23,043 nt of DNA, taken from positions 1-23,043 of the forward strand of contig CAMMYS010000031.1 in NCBI GenBank assembly GCA_946528555.1. Direction: 5' to 3'. A program made the translations under genes and the position numbers. Positions 1-6,331 of the stretch are shown here, piece after piece. A model generated the notes under the pieces. The model was not told where the DNA came from. It saw nothing but the letters and a program-made list of their open reading frames with translations, and did no database searches. How positions within the stretch are numbered: position 1 is the first letter of the stretch; the number at the start of each line of letters is the position of its first letter. Source of the stretch: an uncultured Mycoplasmatota bacterium. GTDB lineage: Bacteria; Bacillota_I; Bacilli_A; RF39; UBA660.

Positions 1-344
1 AATTTTAATAATTCTTTATAATGTTTCCATTTATTAAAACTAATTATATTATCTGCTCCTAGTATCAAAAATAATTCATCTTTTTTATATCTTTTTTTTA
101 GATTTCTTATTATTTGATAAGTGTATTTTAAATGATTAATTTTATTTTCAATAATAATATTCTCAGTTTTATAAAAATTTAACATTTCAATTCTTTGTTC
201 AATACTTACATTATTAATTTTATTCCAATAACTACCTGTTGGTATAACTAACACTTTATCAACAATTTCTAAAGCTTTATTAATCATCTTAATATGACCT
301 TTGTGTACTGGATTAAAACTACCTACGAATACACCTATCTTCAT
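1..344 (-). CDS. nadD: Nicotinate-nucleotide adenylyltransferase-like protein (NadD), C-terminus outside window
   Basis: N-terminal 114 residues of a nucleotidyltransferase-fold enzyme. The start ATG at 342-344 follows an AGGTGATTATT ribosome site. The N-terminus MKIGVFVGSFNPVHKGH carries the HxGH ATP-binding motif (H14-K-G-H17), and a later LGADNIISFNKWKHYKELL stretch matches the (I/L)GAD...W/K region typical of NadD. The family moves AMP from ATP to nicotinate mononucleotide, giving deamido-NAD, the substrate of NadE encoded upstream in the same operon. Nine bases separate it from the PnuC stop, so it is probably the last or a late gene of the unit. CoaD (phosphopantetheine adenylyltransferase) is the main alternative, but the GAD motif and the NAD gene context favour NadD. 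Confidence 0.82.
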   Translation of the reverse strand, partial: MKIGVFVGSFNPVHKGHIKMINKALEIVDKVLVIPTGSYWNKINNVSIEQRIEMLNFYKTENIIIENKINHLKYTYQIIRNLKKRYKKDELFLILGADNIISFNKWKHYKELLK

Positions 345-353
345 AATAATCAC

Positions 354-1070
354 CTATTCATTTAATTTATTTCTTTCTTTATTTAATTTATGCCAATTGA
401 TTAAACCTATTACTGCCATTATTAAATAAATACTTTTTTTAGTTAGATATACTGCATCAAAATGTACTATATACATTGCTACTGCAATAACATCAGTAAT
501 GATCCACCAAACATATTGTTCTTTATATCTAAACATTTCTAGTATTACAGCAATAATACCAATACTTAATGTAAATGCATCTAACCAAGCTACATTTCCA
601 CCTATTTTAACTAATATATAGTGATAAATAATTCCACCACCTACTATTAAAGCTGTACATAATATATTTTGTGTTAAAGTTAGTTTTTTAGATTTTGTTT
701 TTTCAGTTAAAACTTTATCTCTATGTTTTGCCCATAAATACCAAGAAATGAAATTAATTGGTAAATAGAACAAAACCTCAAGTGCAAATGTTCCATAAAT
801 CTTTTGGTAATATAAGAATATTGCATAAACAATAGTGTTAATACTACCAAATATAAAATTTGAAATATTTGCTTTAGCACAGAAGAATATACAAATTATT
901 CCACATATTGCACTAATAAAATTTATGATTGTTAACCATAATGGATTAGTACTTGATTCTGGATGAACAATAGCTTCATAAATACTCATACCAGCTATTA
1001 CAACCATTATTACTATCATTATGATTTCATACCATTTTAAACTTTTAAAACTTTTAATTAAATTATCCAT
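354..1070 (-). CDS. pnuC: PnuC-family nicotinamide riboside transporter
   Basis: A 238-residue integral membrane protein with about seven hydrophobic helices (first near residues 14-34, last near 212-227) and Trp-rich motifs (ISWYLWAKH, QYVWWIITD) typical of the PnuC family. PnuC proteins move nicotinamide riboside by facilitated diffusion, and the substrate is trapped by phosphorylation in the cytoplasm. The start has a good ribosome site (AAGGAGAG) and overlaps the end of the adenylyltransferase gene by 13 bases, so the two are probably translationally coupled. No nicotinamide riboside kinase is visible nearby, although the overlapping neighbour resembles the adenylyltransferase half of NadR. 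PnuC relatives carrying other vitamins exist; the NAD context argues for nicotinamide riboside. Confidence 0.9.
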   Translation of the reverse strand: MDNLIKSFKSLKWYEIIMIVIMVVIAGMSIYEAIVHPESSTNPLWLTIINFISAICGIICIFFCAKANISNFIFGSINTIVYAIFLYYQKIYGTFALEVLFYLPINFISWYLWAKHRDKVLTEKTKSKKLTLTQNILCTALIVGGGIIYHYILVKIGGNVAWLDAFTLSIGIIAVILEMFRYKEQYVWWIITDVIAVAMYIVHFDAVYLTKKSIYLIMAVIGLINWHKLNKERNKLNE

Positions 1071-1552
1071 TTTTCTCTCTCCTTTATACTTTTCATATTT
1101 CTAATTTTTGTTCCACTAATTGGATAGTGGATTCTTTTATAATCAACTACTCTATGAACACATTCTGGATATGCTCTTTTAAAATATGGATCATATGATA
1201 TTTCACTACTATAAACTGCATCTAATTTATTTCCTACTACTTTTCTTACAAGAGGTGTTTCAGCATCCCAGTCTTCACTTCCATCAGGTAATCTACATTT
1301 ACTAACATCTATTAAAGCAAGTTCTGTATTAGAATAATTCTTTAATAGATTTTTTAAATGTTTAACTCTATCCTCTACAGTTAAATATTCTTCATGATTT
1401 TCATTTAGTATTTTTAGTTCATCACTTCCACCATAGAATAAAATCACATATACTTTTTCACATTCTTTTGATGCAAAATCTATACAATATTTATGACCTT
1501 TATGGAATGGCATGAACTTTCCACCATACATTCCAATTTTATATTTTTTCAT
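1058..1552 (-). CDS. NadR-like nicotinamide-nucleotide adenylyltransferase, single domain
   Basis: A 164-residue nucleotidyltransferase of the cytidylyltransferase-like fold. The N-terminus YGGKFMPFHKGHKYCI contains the HxGH motif, and the C-terminal part contains YPISGTKIRN, the ISxTxIR motif that closes the active site in this superfamily. The AVYSSEISYDPYF segment resembles the NMN adenylyltransferase part of NadR more than NadD. The expected reaction is NMN + ATP to NAD. NadR proteins normally carry a C-terminal ribosylnicotinamide kinase domain with a P-loop; here the protein ends right after the adenylyltransferase part. It lies 11 bases after nadE and overlaps pnuC. An archaeal NadM-like assignment would give the same reaction. 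Confidence 0.8.
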   Translation of the reverse strand: MKKYKIGMYGGKFMPFHKGHKYCIDFASKECEKVYVILFYGGSDELKILNENHEEYLTVEDRVKHLKNLLKNYSNTELALIDVSKCRLPDGSEDWDAETPLVRKVVGNKLDAVYSSEISYDPYFKRAYPECVHRVVDYKRIHYPISGTKIRNMKSIKEREKWII

Positions 1553-1563
1553 ATGGTCACTTC

Positions 1564-2319
1564 CTATCTTTTATAAACTGGAATATTAAATTTATGTAAT
1601 GATCCTTTATGAAGTTTTTCAATTTTTAATTTAACTTCATCAGAAACATATTCACCATTCATATAAGAAGCTATGTCTTTATATTTAACTCCTAATTTAT
1701 CTTCATCTGTTTTTCCACTTAATCCATCACTTGGTGCTTTATATAAAACTTCTTTTGGAACTTCTAAATACTCACCAATTTTAATTACTTCTTCAACTGT
1801 ATAATCATTTAATACTCCAATATCGTAATTTGAGTCTCCTCCTTTAGTGAAATATCCAACATATAATTCACATTTATTAGATGTACCTGCTACTACATAA
1901 GTTCCACCTTTTAAACTTGAATATAAAGCTGCTAGATAATATACACTAGCCATTCTAAATCTTGGTTTAATATTGATATTACTATTTAATAAGTTTTCTT
2001 CACTAAAATTACCAAGTTTATTTATTTCATTAATAAATGAATCATAAACATTAGTTAAATCAATATTTAATAATTCAAAACCATATTTTTCAGCAACTAA
2101 TTTAGCATCATTTTTATCAGATATTTCAGAATGACATGGAAGTGTTACTCCTAGTACATTTTCACTTCCAAGAGCTTTTGAAAATAAAGCAGCCACTATA
2201 CCAGAATCTTTACCTCCACTTATTCCTAAAACAACACCTTTTAAATTATTTTCTTTAAAATAATTTTGAATAAACTTAATAATATTATCAGTTTCTTTTT
2301 TAGCATTAAATCTTTTCAT
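1564..2319 (-). CDS. nadE: NH3-dependent NAD synthetase
   Basis: A 251-residue ATP pyrophosphatase-fold enzyme with the signature SGGKDS at residues 34-39 (PP-loop) and the later VVAGTSNKCELYVGYFTKGGD region, where the synthetase binds deamido-NAD. It makes NAD from deamido-NAD, ATP and ammonia. There is no N-terminal nitrilase-type glutaminase domain, and the length fits the short ammonia-dependent class. The start ATG follows TAGGAGGAATTT, a strong ribosome site. It sits 9 bases after pncB in the salvage operon and does the last step of the pathway. Confidence 0.93.
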   Translation of the reverse strand: MKRFNAKKETDNIIKFIQNYFKENNLKGVVLGISGGKDSGIVAALFSKALGSENVLGVTLPCHSEISDKNDAKLVAEKYGFELLNIDLTNVYDSFINEINKLGNFSEENLLNSNINIKPRFRMASVYYLAALYSSLKGGTYVVAGTSNKCELYVGYFTKGGDSNYDIGVLNDYTVEEVIKIGEYLEVPKEVLYKAPSDGLSGKTDEDKLGVKYKDIASYMNGEYVSDEVKLKIEKLHKGSLHKFNIPVYKR

Positions 2320-2328
2320 AAATTCCTC

Positions 2329-3783
2329 CTATTTTTTTCTATATTTTCTAATCATTTCATGTTTGAATTTTGCATATTCTTCACTACCATCTACATAATA
2401 TCCATGAGGATTTAAAAGTCTTTTTACTTCAGGATATATTCTACCCATTTGTTCTTCTACATATTTTTTCTTTTCTAATAAACTTGGATCTTTATAAACA
2501 AGTTTACCTTTTTCAAATAATTTCTTTTGAAGAGGAACTAATTCATAATCTTCAATAGTAGTACTTTTAATAAAATCATTTAAACTTACAATTGTTAATT
2601 TTCTTTCATCAAGTTCTTGATCATAATTACACATAACATCAGCAAGTGCATAACCAGTATTTTTATCAAATGCTCTATATAATTTTTTAAATCCTGGATT
2701 TACTATTTTAATAATATCTTCGCTAACTTTAATTCTTGGTTTAACTTCACCATTTTCTATAACTGCTACTTCTTTATATACAGCTCCCATTCTTCCATTT
2801 GGTTTTGAAATATTATCACCAACTCCTAATGAATCAAACTTAGCGCCTTGTAATCTTAATGATTCTATTGTTTGAGCATCTAAACCATTACTTAAACAAA
2901 TCTTTGCATTTTCATATCCAGCTGCATCTAACATCTTTCTAGCTTCTTTAGATAAGTATGCAAGATCACCAGAGTCAATTCTAATACCAATATTTGAAAT
3001 ATCCATTCCATGTTCTTTCATATAATTAAATGTTTTAATTGCATTTGGAACTCCACTTCTTAATGTGTCATATGTATCTACAAGTAGTGTTGCATTGTTT
3101 GGATAAGCTTTTACAAAAGCAATAAATGCATCTAATTCATTATCAAATGTTTCTACAAAACTATGTGCCATAGTTCCAAGTGCTTTTAATCCAACCATAT
3201 CTGCTGCTAGGATATTACTTGTTCCATCACACCCAGCCATAATTGCATATAATGAAGCATCTATTGCAGCTTCCATACCATCTGCTCTTCTAGCACCAAA
3301 TTCCATAACCTTAACACCTTTTGGAACTGCATCCATAATTCTTCTAGCTGCTGTAGCATGTTCCATTGAACCATTTACTATTGATAAAATTGCTGTTTCT
3401 AATATTTGTGCTTCAACAAGTGGTGCCTTAACTGTAATTAATGGTTCATTTGGAAATACTGGAGTACCATCTGGTATTGCATATATATCACCAGTAAATT
3501 TAAAATTTTCTAAATATTTAATTAATTCTTCACTAAAACCATTTTTTCTAAAATATTCAATTTCTCTAGGTCCAAACTTTAAGTTTTTAACATAATCAAT
3601 TAGTTTATCAACACCAGCCATAATTGCATATCCACCATCATTTGGAACTTTTCTAAAAAATACATCAAATACACCTTCAACATTACCTTTATTATTTACT
3701 AAGTATGCATCTGACATAAAATATTCATATGCATCAGATAATAAAGTATAGTTTCTTGGATTTCTTTTATAATAATTATTCAT
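2329..3783 (-). CDS. pncB: Nicotinate phosphoribosyltransferase
   Basis: A type II phosphoribosyltransferase of 484 residues. It begins NNYYKRNPRNYTLLSDAYEY and contains conserved blocks including NGSMEHATAARRI, MEFGARRADGM and GTMAHSFVETF (the last with the His phosphorylated in this family), plus a RIDSGDLAYLS stretch. It converts nicotinate and PRPP, with ATP hydrolysis, to nicotinate mononucleotide. I chose the ATG at 3781-3783: the ribosome site AGGTG is 6 bases upstream, whereas the in-frame GTG at 3790-3792 overlaps that site. It lies just after pncA, whose product supplies nicotinate. NAMPT shares the fold, but the neighbouring nicotinamidase favours PncB. Confidence 0.93.
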   Translation of the reverse strand: MNNYYKRNPRNYTLLSDAYEYFMSDAYLVNNKGNVEGVFDVFFRKVPNDGGYAIMAGVDKLIDYVKNLKFGPREIEYFRKNGFSEELIKYLENFKFTGDIYAIPDGTPVFPNEPLITVKAPLVEAQILETAILSIVNGSMEHATAARRIMDAVPKGVKVMEFGARRADGMEAAIDASLYAIMAGCDGTSNILAADMVGLKALGTMAHSFVETFDNELDAFIAFVKAYPNNATLLVDTYDTLRSGVPNAIKTFNYMKEHGMDISNIGIRIDSGDLAYLSKEARKMLDAAGYENAKICLSNGLDAQTIESLRLQGAKFDSLGVGDNISKPNGRMGAVYKEVAVIENGEVKPRIKVSEDIIKIVNPGFKKLYRAFDKNTGYALADVMCNYDQELDERKLTIVSLNDFIKSTTIEDYELVPLQKKLFEKGKLVYKDPSLLEKKKYVEEQMGRIYPEVKRLLNPHGYYVDGSEEYAKFKHEMIRKYRKK

Positions 3784-3792
3784 TTTTATCAC

Positions 3793-4362
3793 CTACTTAA
3801 TATTTATTCCTGCTTGTTTCATTAATTTTAATGACATTTCGTTGTATTCACTTCTGTTATGTAATGGGCTATCATATGTCTCAACCGCATCGCCTATAAC
3901 AGTTACTTCAACATTCTTGTTTTCTTGATCAAAATAATTTATTAGAGGTATTGCTAAATTAAGAACACATATATCAGTACAACATCCAGTAATAATAACT
4001 TCTTTTAATTTTTTCATTTTTTCTAAATCACTCATAAAGTTTTTAGCATACATTGTACTAGTTGAATTCTTTTCATAACTAATACCATGTTTTTCATAAC
4101 CTTTTAATTCATCAATCAATTCTGATTCACTAGTTCCTTTTAAACAATGAACTGGGAACTTTTTAAATTCAGTTGAATCTTCTTCATGAGTATCTTTAAT
4201 AAAAGCTAATCCTTCTTGTTCTTCAATAGTTCTTTCTACTAATTCAATAATTCTAGGAGTTATATGGTTTATGTATGGATCTGCCATATTTCCTTCTTTA
4301 ATAAAACCGTTAACCATGTCTACTACTACTAACAACTTTTCTAATTCTTCTTTTCTTTTCAT
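3793..4362 (-). CDS. pncA: Nicotinamidase (isochorismatase-fold)
   Basis: A cysteine hydrolase of the isochorismatase superfamily that deamidates nicotinamide to nicotinate. Visible motifs are the N-terminal LLVVVDMVNGF with the catalytic Asp, FIKDTHEEDSTEF and VHCLKGT with metal and active-site residues, and GCCTDICVLN, where the Cys before Val is the expected nucleophile. Two ATGs compete. The first (4369-4371) abuts the AAAGGA ribosome site with no spacing; the second (4360-4362) has a 9-base spacer and is taken as the start, giving 189 residues. It is the first gene of the NAD salvage operon, with a consensus-like promoter and two palindromes upstream. Confidence 0.9.
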   Translation of the reverse strand: MKRKEELEKLLVVVDMVNGFIKEGNMADPYINHITPRIIELVERTIEEQEGLAFIKDTHEEDSTEFKKFPVHCLKGTSESELIDELKGYEKHGISYEKNSTSTMYAKNFMSDLEKMKKLKEVIITGCCTDICVLNLAIPLINYFDQENKNVEVTVIGDAVETYDSPLHNRSEYNEMSLKLMKQAGINIK

Positions 4363-4381
4363 TTCAATCATTCCTTTCTTT

Positions 4382-4396
4382 TTAACAAATTGTTAA
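4382..4396. promoter_or_regulatory. Operator-like palindrome TTAACA-N3-TGTTAA, downstream copy
   Basis: TTAACAAATTGTTAA is a perfect 7-bp inverted repeat around one central base. It lies in the pncA 5' leader just before the ribosome site. The same half-sites occur at 4481-4495, on the other side of the promoter, with centres 99 bp apart. Such placement is typical of repressor sites, possibly with looping; the regulator is not identified. Confidence 0.55.
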
Positions 4397-4440
4397 TAAC
4401 ACGAGTTATTTTAAAAGGGCTTCTTTTCCCTTCTCTTAAT
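4397..4440 (-). other. pncA 5' leader with two small stem-loops
   Basis: The transcript from the predicted promoter would have a leader of about 70 bases. It can form AAGGG-(8 nt)-CCCTT (around 4411-4428) and AATAAC-TCGT-GTTATT (about 4391-4408, overlapping the downstream palindrome). The stems are short and I cannot match them to a known NAD-sensing riboswitch. They may be incidental or tune translation. Confidence 0.25.
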
Positions 4441-4443
4441 AAC

Positions 4444-4472
4444 ATTATATTAATAAGAGATTTGTTTGTCAA
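4444..4472 (-). promoter_or_regulatory. Sigma-A-type promoter of the NAD salvage operon
   Basis: Reading the minus strand, TTGACA (4467-4472), a 17-bp spacer and TATAAT (4444-4449) match the consensus exactly. The start site would be near 4437, about 70 bases before pncA. It is bracketed by TTAACA-N3-TGTTAA palindromes, one 8 bp upstream of the -35 and one in the leader. Such a strong promoter with flanking palindromes suggests repression as the control. Confidence 0.85.
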
Positions 4473-4480
4473 TACTCTTT

Positions 4481-4495
4481 TTAACATTTTGTTAA
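4481..4495. promoter_or_regulatory. Operator-like palindrome TTAACA-N3-TGTTAA, upstream copy
   Basis: TTAACATTTTGTTAA, with arms extending to 9 bp (TTTTTAACA/TGTTAAAAA, 4478-4498). It ends 8 bp upstream of the -35 box and shares half-sites and spacing with the copy at 4382-4396. Confidence 0.5.
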
Positions 4496-4523
4496 AAAGT
4501 GTACATCCCCACTCTTTTTAGCA

Positions 4524-4552
4524 TAAAAAAAGAACTAGTTTTCTAGTTCTTT
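4524..4552 (-). terminator. Rho-independent terminator of the vWA gene
   Basis: A 10-bp stem (4529-4538 with 4543-4552) around a TTTT loop. On the minus strand it is followed by a run of seven T. The last four codons and the TAG stop of the vWA gene lie inside the hairpin, so coding and termination sequence overlap. Confidence 0.85.
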
Positions 4553-5128
4553 ATTCCAGGAATCATCTAGCTTTTCACAGTTTGCTATTTTACCAACAGC
4601 ACATTCTAATGCTGCAAACATTTGTCTTGTTCCTTCTTTACTAGATTTATAATTAGATGTTCTTTCTCTACGAATTCCTATACTACTTGCTTCATCATAA
4701 GAATCAATATTTGCTCCTAAGTATAGAAATTCCCAATCCTTTTTACTTTTAATCATCTTTTTAATTTTAGATTTAGAGTATTCACGGCTTGCATTTTCTA
4801 AACCATCTGTTGTAATAACAAATATTACTTTTCTATCTTCAGATTCTTTACTAATTCTAGTTATAGTAGTACCAATCGCATCCATTAAAGCAGTACATCC
4901 TCTTACATAATAATCTTTATTAGTTAGCTTTTTTACATCTTTAATATTAACTCTATCATGTAATAATTCAATCTTATCATCAAATAATACAGTAGTTAGT
5001 TTAGCATCTAAATCTTTTTTACTATTGATAAAACTATTATATCCTCCGATTGTATCTGATTCTAATCCTCCCATTGAACCACTTCTGTCTAGTAAAAATA
5101 CTATTTCAACTTTTTCTTTCTTTTTCAT
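4535..5128 (-). CDS. Cytosolic von Willebrand factor A domain protein
   Basis: A 197-residue single vWA domain with a complete metal-ion-dependent adhesion site: DRSGS at residues 14-18, Thr79 in GCTALMD and Asp108 in TTDGLENAS. There is no signal peptide or membrane segment, so it should act in the cytoplasm, probably binding a protein partner through a divalent metal. An in-frame ATG 69 bases upstream lacks a ribosome site and lies in the divergent promoter region, so I chose the ATG at 5126-5128, preceded by GAAGGGAAGAAT. It is divergent from the HTH-like gene at 5201. Small vWA proteins of this kind include TerY-like proteins, but no tellurite-resistance neighbours are present. The molecular role is unknown. 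Confidence 0.85.
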   Translation of the reverse strand: MKKKEKVEIVFLLDRSGSMGGLESDTIGGYNSFINSKKDLDAKLTTVLFDDKIELLHDRVNIKDVKKLTNKDYYVRGCTALMDAIGTTITRISKESEDRKVIFVITTDGLENASREYSKSKIKKMIKSKKDWEFLYLGANIDSYDEASSIGIRRERTSNYKSSKEGTRQMFAALECAVGKIANCEKLDDSWNKELEN

Positions 5129-5200
5129 ATTCTTCCCTTCTTTCTGATATAATGATATTATATTTATGTAATTAAATGGTCGCATAGAAGGAGACATTTT
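5129..5200. promoter_or_regulatory. Divergent promoter region between vWA and HTH-like genes
   Basis: Seventy-two bases hold promoters for both directions. TATAAT at 5148-5153 could serve the plus strand and its counterpart at 5157-5162 the minus strand, but neither has a good -35 at the right distance. The plus gene has a clear ribosome site (AGAAGGAG, 7 bases before ATG). The overlap of the two -10-like boxes would tie the expression of both genes together. Confidence 0.45.
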
Positions 5201-5704
5201 ATGAGTATAAAAGAAAAATTAGATTTGTTTATTAAAAATAATTTTGTAGATGATAAACCATTATATTCTAGAGCCTTTGGAAGAGCTAAAGTACAAGAAG
5301 AATATTGTTTTAATGAAGCACCTTCAGTAAACGATATTGATAACTACATTGATGATGAATTAAATGATAATAAATTTCAAAAACTATTATTTAAGTTTAT
5401 AGATGATAGAAATTTAAAAGATAGCGATGTTTATAATAAAGCACAAATTGATAGAAGATTATTTTCTAAAATAAGAAGTGATGAAAATTACCATCCTAGT
5501 AAAGAAACAGTTATTGCTTTAGCAAGTAGTTTAGAATTGTCTATTTATGAATTAGAAGAATTATTAGAAAGTGCTTCTTATTCACTTCCTAAAAATAATA
5601 AGTTTGATCTAATTATAAGATTTTGCTTTATAGAAAAAATATATGACATTATGGAAATTAATAATTTATTACATGAATATCATTGTAATTTGTTAACAAA
5701 ATAA
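5201..5704 (+). CDS. HTH-like (XRE-type) putative regulator, divergent from vWA gene
   Basis: The only plus-strand gene in the window, 167 residues. The middle part, about residues 60-125, reads like a helix-turn-helix of the XRE kind: a short helical segment, QIDRRLFSKIRSDENYHPSK as turn and recognition region, then KETVIALASSLELSIYELEELL, a typical closing pair of helices. The N-terminal 55 residues are acidic and not recognised; the C-terminal 35 are helical and may dimerise. No enzymatic motif is visible. It ends in a terminator shared with the LysM gene. The divergent arrangement suggests it may regulate or partner the vWA protein, but DNA binding is not proven. Confidence 0.7.
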   Translation: MSIKEKLDLFIKNNFVDDKPLYSRAFGRAKVQEEYCFNEAPSVNDIDNYIDDELNDNKFQKLLFKFIDDRNLKDSDVYNKAQIDRRLFSKIRSDENYHPSKETVIALASSLELSIYELEELLESASYSLPKNNKFDLIIRFCFIEKIYDIMEINNLLHEYHCNLLTK

Positions 5705-5734
5705 AAAATAACTCAAATGAGTTATTTTTCTTTT
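5704..5734. terminator. Bidirectional terminator between convergent genes
   Basis: A 12-bp stem (5704-5715 with 5718-5729) with T-runs on both strands. It contains the last base of the plus-gene stop codon and the minus-gene stop codon (5722-5724), so both genes end within the hairpin. It serves the HTH-like gene and the LysM gene. Confidence 0.85.
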
Positions 5735-6222
5735 ATTTGTATTTCCATTAAATCTTCATATAAAGGCATATCTAATTCTTGGTCAATTTTTATAACATTT
5801 ATATCTCCAATGCCATTATATTTTGCTAATCTTTTAACTGTTTCAAGAGAACCATCGCCATAGAACTTTTCACAAATACTTATTAAATTATCTCCAGGTT
5901 GTACTTTATACTTTTGAACTGTATTCAATTCTACTCCATCACCAACTGTTCCAGGAAAAACTATAACGTCTCCCGGATGTATATTATTTGGATCTATTTT
6001 ATTTGCCCTTGCTACATCTTTATAATAAATACCATTTCCATAATATTGATTTGATAAATCATATAAAGTGTCTCCTGCTTGAACAGTTATTTCTCTTCCT
6101 CGTGGACTAAATTTATCATGAACCTTTTTTGCTATTGTTCCTACACCTATAGCAGAAGTACCTACAACTGCAACTGCTGTTGCTGTTGAAACAATTTTTT
6201 TAAATTTACTTTTCTTTGCCAT
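5722..6222 (-). CDS. Membrane-anchored protein with two LysM domains
   Basis: 166 residues. A basic N-terminus (MAKKSKFKK) is followed by a hydrophobic Ala/Val/Gly-rich segment (about residues 10-30) that is an uncleaved signal anchor or signal peptide without an obvious cleavage site. Two LysM repeats follow: about residues 43-90 (ITVQAGDTLYDLSNQYYG ... GDVIVFPG) and about 103-153 (YKVQPGDNLISICEKFYGDG ... LDMPLYE). LysM domains bind N-acetylglucosamine polymers such as peptidoglycan, so the protein probably tethers to the cell wall from the membrane. No catalytic domain is attached. It has its own promoter and the ribosome site GGTGAGGTTTA. Confidence 0.88.
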   Translation of the reverse strand: MAKKSKFKKIVSTATAVAVVGTSAIGVGTIAKKVHDKFSPRGREITVQAGDTLYDLSNQYYGNGIYYKDVARANKIDPNNIHPGDVIVFPGTVGDGVELNTVQKYKVQPGDNLISICEKFYGDGSLETVKRLAKYNGIGDINVIKIDQELDMPLYEDLMEIQIKEK

Positions 6223-6249
6223 TAAACCTCACCTATACTCTCTAATAAA

Positions 6250-6278
6250 ATTATCTCATTTTATATTATTATTGTCAA
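6250..6278 (-). promoter_or_regulatory. Sigma-A-type promoter of the LysM gene
   Basis: On the minus strand TTGACA (6273-6278), 17 bp, GATAAT (6250-6255). The start site falls about 20 bases before the LysM gene's ATG. The hairpin terminator of the upstream peptidase genes ends just before it. Confidence 0.75.
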
Positions 6279-6283
6279 TTTAA

Positions 6284-6304
6284 AAGACTAGCTAAGCTAG
6301 TCTT
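6284..6304 (-). terminator. Terminator hairpin after the M16 peptidase genes
   Basis: A 9-bp stem, AAGACTAGC/GCTAGTCTT, with a 3-base loop, followed on the minus strand by TTTAAATTG. The stem is strong but the T-tract short, so termination may be partial. It lies 27 bases past the stop codon at 6332. Confidence 0.6.
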
Positions 6305-6331
6305 AAAAATTATTAAAAATTTAATGATAAA

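Noticed and set aside
2370..2558. Plus-strand open frame of 62 codons
   Set aside because: Lies entirely inside pncB on the other strand, with no ribosome site; AT-rich shadow.
4397..4440. NAD-sensing riboswitch upstream of pncA
   Set aside because: Only two short AT-rich stems are visible; no conserved riboswitch core that I can recognise.
5692..5701. TTGTTAACAA palindrome at the end of the HTH-like gene as another operator copy
   Set aside because: Half-site order is reversed relative to TTAACA-N3-TGTTAA and it lies within the coding end, before a terminator.
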